Shown here piece by piece: positions 62,120 to 64,000 of a stretch of DNA of 64,000 nt (position 1 is the stretch's first letter; every line of letters starts with the position of its first letter). Under the pieces are notes generated by a model. It saw nothing but the letters and a program-made list of their open reading frames with translations, was not told the origin of the DNA and made no database searches. Origin of the DNA: Mycolicibacterium duvalii (GTDB lineage Bacteria; Actinomycetota; Actinomycetes; Mycobacteriales; Mycobacteriaceae). Made by a program: the position numbers and the translations under genes. The stretch spans positions 868,001 to 932,000 of the forward strand of contig NZ_AP022563.1 in NCBI RefSeq assembly GCF_010726645.1. Direction: 5' to 3'.

Positions 62120-62177
62120 CGAGCAGACGCGAAAGCCCCCAAAATTCACAGATTTTGGGGGCCTAAGCGTCTGCTCG
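62120..62177 (-). terminator. two-tier hairpin terminator of glnA1
   Basis: Two nested perfect 11-bp stems. Outer: 62120-62130 with 62167-62177 (CGAGCAGACGC/GCGTCTGCTCG). Inner: 62135-62145 with 62152-62162 (GCCCCCAAAAT/ATTTTGGGGGC) around a 6-nt loop, separated by a 4-nt internal loop (GAAA opposite CTAA). It starts 10 nt after the glnA1 stop on the minus strand, with only a TTT after the inner stem. Probable factor-independent terminator. Confidence 0.85.
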
Positions 62178-62187
62178 TGCAGGATCG

Positions 62188-63624
62188 TTACACGTCGTAG
62201 TAGAGCGAGAACTCGTACGGATGAGGACGGATCTGGATCGGCATGATCTCGTTCTCCCGCTTGTAGGAGATCCAGGTCTCGATCAGGTCCTCGGTGAACA
62301 CGCCACCCTCGGTGAGGTATTCGTGGTCCTCTTCGAGCTTGTCGATGACCGCGGCCAGTGAGGTGGGGGCCTGCGGAATGTTCGCGGCCTCCTCGGGCGG
62401 CAGTTCGTAGAGGTCCTTGTCGACAGGGGCCAGCGGCTCGATCTTCTTCTTGATGCCGTCGATGCCGGCCATCAGCATGGCCGCGAACGCCAGGTACGGG
62501 TTACCCGAGCTGTCGGGGCAGCGGAACTCGAGACGCTTGGCCTTCGGGTTGTTGCCGGTGATCGGGATACGCACGCACGCCGAGCGGTTGCGCTGGCTGT
62601 AGACCAGGTTGATCGGCGCCTCGTAGCCCGGCACCAGGCGCTTGTAGGAGTTCACCGTCGGGTTGGTGAACGCCAGCAGCGACGGCGCGTGGTGCAGGAT
62701 GCCGCCGATGTAGTGGCGGGCCAGATCCGACAGGCCCGCATAACCGGACTCGTCGTGGAACAGCGGCTTGCCGTCCTTCCAGAGCGACTGGTGGGCGTGC
62801 ATGCCCGACCCGTTGTCACCGAAGAGCGGCTTGGGCATGAACGTGACGGTCTTGCCGGCCTGCCAGGCGGTGTTCTTGATGATGTACTTGAACAGCAGCA
62901 CATCGTCGGCCGCGTGCAGCATCGTGTTGAACTTGTAGTTGATCTCGGCCTGGCCGGCGGTGCCCACCTCGTGGTGGCCGCGCTCGAGCACGAAGCCGGC
63001 GTTCTGCAGGTTGGTGGCCATCTGGTCACGCAGGTCGACGTAGTGGTCGTACGGCGCGACGGGGAAGTAGCCGCCCTTGGGCCGCACCTTGTAGCCGCGG
63101 TTGGGGCTGCCGTCGGCCTCCAGCGGCTCACCGGTGTTCCACCAGCCGGACTCGGAGTCGACCTCGTAGAAGGTGCCGTTGATGCGGGAGTCGAAGGTCA
63201 CCGAGTCGAAGATGTAGAACTCGGCCTCGGCGCCGAAGAAGGCGGTATCGGCGATGCCGGTGCTGGCCAGATAGTTCTCGGCCTTACGGGCCACGTTGCG
63301 CGGGTCGCGGGAATACGCCTCGCGGGTGAACGGGTCGTGCACGAAGAAGTTCATGTTCAGCGTCTTGGCGTGCCGGAACGGGTCGATCCGGGCCGTCGCC
63401 GGATCGGGCAGCAGCATCATGTCCGACTCGTGGATGGACTGGAAGCCGCGCACCGAAGAACCGTCGAACGCGAGCCCGTCCTCGAACACGCTCTCGTCGA
63501 AGGCCGACGCCGGGATCGAGAAGTGCTGGACGACGCCGGGCAGATCACAGAAGCGAATGTCGACATACTCGACGTTCTCGTCCTTGATCAGCTTGATGAT
63601 GTCGTCGGCGGTCTGTTCTGCCAC
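62188..63624 (-). CDS. glnA1: glutamine synthetase type I (GlnA1)
   Basis: 478 residues, identical in length to Rv2220, the main ammonium-assimilating enzyme. Motifs: '[20 protein letters not shown]', '[11 protein letters not shown]', '[17 protein letters not shown]', '[15 protein letters not shown]', 'NRSACVRIP', and the adenylylation site '[13 protein letters not shown]' with the target Tyr intact. The GTG at 63624 is chosen from its AAGGAG ribosome site and match to the family N-terminus; a much longer open frame upstream is spurious. Regulated by GlnE nearby. Confidence 0.96.
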   Translation of the reverse strand: MAEQTADDIIKLIKDENVEYVDIRFCDLPGVVQHFSIPASAFDESVFEDGLAFDGSSVRGFQSIHESDMMLLPDPATARIDPFRHAKTLNMNFFVHDPFTREAYSRDPRNVARKAENYLASTGIADTAFFGAEAEFYIFDSVTFDSRINGTFYEVDSESGWWNTGEPLEADGSPNRGYKVRPKGGYFPVAPYDHYVDLRDQMATNLQNAGFVLERGHHEVGTAGQAEINYKFNTMLHAADDVLLFKYIIKNTAWQAGKTVTFMPKPLFGDNGSGMHAHQSLWKDGKPLFHDESGYAGLSDLARHYIGGILHHAPSLLAFTNPTVNSYKRLVPGYEAPINLVYSQRNRSACVRIPITGNNPKAKRLEFRCPDSSGNPYLAFAAMLMAGIDGIKKKIEPLAPVDKDLYELPPEEAANIPQAPTSLAAVIDKLEEDHEYLTEGGVFTEDLIETWISYKRENEIMPIQIRPHPYEFSLYYDV

Positions 63625-63652
63625 TGATTGCTCTCCTTTTTTGGTAGCCCGC

Positions 63653-63711
63653 CGGTGACGGTATGGACACGATGTTGCACGGTAGTCAAGCGCATGTTGC
63701 GTAGACGTTAC
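63653..63711 (-). promoter_or_regulatory. glnA1 promoter with candidate GlnR box
   Basis: On the minus strand: GTAAC-N9-AC (63711-63696, fitting the AC-n9-AC GlnR element), then 6 nt later TTGACT (63689-63684) as -35, then after 18 nt CATACC (63665-63660) as a weak -10. The GlnR element centres near -49, a normal activator position. Strength of match is moderate; GlnR control of glnA1 is known in mycobacteria. Confidence 0.55.
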
Positions 63712-63765
63712 GCGTACGGGCCCGTCCCGGTCCGGCGCACTTCTGCCGACACATATCCTGACTGC

Positions 63766-64000
63766 ATGCCCCGCGCTTCCGGTTCCGGTTTCAGATCTTG
63801 GCTGTCCGGGCCGGAGCCTGGCGAGCCGGGCACCTACCCGGGACAGCGGCTCGGGATGCCGGCCGAGGGCTCCGGTTCCATCGCCCGGTTCGGCCGCCGG
63901 ATCGCCGCGCTCGTTGTCGACTGGGTCGTCGCCCTCGGGGTGGCCGCGTTGCTGACGGGGTTGGGGCTGGTCGGTCTCGCCGCGCTGCAGACCACACAAC
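63766..64000 (+). CDS. RDD-family membrane protein (partial, Rv2219A-like)
   Basis: 78 codons of a membrane protein that runs off the right edge. A proline/glycine-rich cytoplasmic lead (~35 residues) precedes '[38 protein letters not shown]', the first RDD helix with its conserved Arg and Asp. Divergent from glnA1, 141 nt apart, as in M. tuberculosis. Function of RDD proteins is broadly transport- or ion-related and not known for this one. Confidence 0.8.
   Translation, partial: MPRASGSGFRSWLSGPEPGEPGTYPGQRLGMPAEGSGSIARFGRRIAALVVDWVVALGVAALLTGLGLVGLAALQTTQ

Noticed and set aside
63625..63999. N-terminal extension of glnA1 frame to the window edge
   Set aside because: Would run through the glnA1 promoter and antisense to the RDD gene; the GTG at 63624 has a strong ribosome site and matches GlnA1 length exactly.

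Overview
High-GC actinobacterial chromosome, almost certainly a Mycolicibacterium-type (fast-growing) mycobacterium. The inference rests on gene content and order: the backbone follows the block known in M. tuberculosis as Rv2259 to Rv2219A, in inverted orientation. It includes mscR, the Rv2258c-type methyltransferase, DUF3145, the Rv2252-type lipid kinase, glpD1, the FAS-II operon with mabR, aceE, ahpE, cobD, ptpA/ptkA, the RNase H-CobC fusion, rnpB, a CYTH-CHAD protein, panB, the hip1/caeA pair, glnA2, glnE and glnA1. No database search was run; names come from recognising sequences and gene order.

Layout. (1) 1-3.0 kb: an oligopeptide-type ABC importer (lipoprotein and two permeases), running off the left edge. 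(2) 3-8.2 kb: a small secreted protein with an NAD(P)-binding reductase-like protein, a SABATH-type methyltransferase, a membrane protein, and the mscR/metallo-hydrolase pair (mycothiol-dependent NO/formaldehyde detoxification). (3) 8.3-18.1 kb: LuxR regulator; methyltransferase, homocysteine methyltransferase and beta-lactamase-fold genes; DUF3145; lipid kinase; ADPS-like flavoenzyme; TetR; GlpD. (4) 18.1-19.9 kb: divergent LysR/SDR pair. (5) 19.9-29.5 kb: accD6-kasB-kasA-acpM-fabD (mycolate elongation), with a MabR-type operator upstream of fabD, then mabR and aceE. (6) 29.7-31.5 kb: lipoprotein, DUF3052, AhpE, tRNA-Val. (7) 31.5-36.3 kb: an accessory block with an amidohydrolase, a three-module membrane/cupredoxin/copper-nitrite-reductase fusion and a CopD-like membrane protein. 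(8) 36.3-42.3 kb: CobD, SURF1, PtpA, PtkA, NIF3-like, zinc-ribbon protein, RNase HI-CobC. (9) 42.3-46.2 kb: a second accessory block with an XRE-cupin regulator, a CxxC flavoenzyme with a methyltransferase, and an apparently intact IS200/IS605 element (TnpA plus the RNA-guided nuclease TnpB), inserted just before rnpB. (10) 46.3-57 kb: rnpB, CYTH-CHAD, FAAL plus enoyl-CoA hydratase, PanB, WS/DGAT, and two Hip1-like serine hydrolases. (11) 56.6-64 kb: glnA2, glnE, thioesterase, DoxX, glnA1 with a candidate GlnR box and a two-tier hairpin terminator, and the start of an RDD membrane protein.

Many genes overlap by ATGA/GTGA, which suggests translational coupling. Several start codons lie 6-7 nt after a TANNNT hexamer, the pattern of leaderless mycobacterial transcripts. 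There is no intergenic stretch longer than about 200 nt. I saw no CRISPR array, prophage or rRNA genes.
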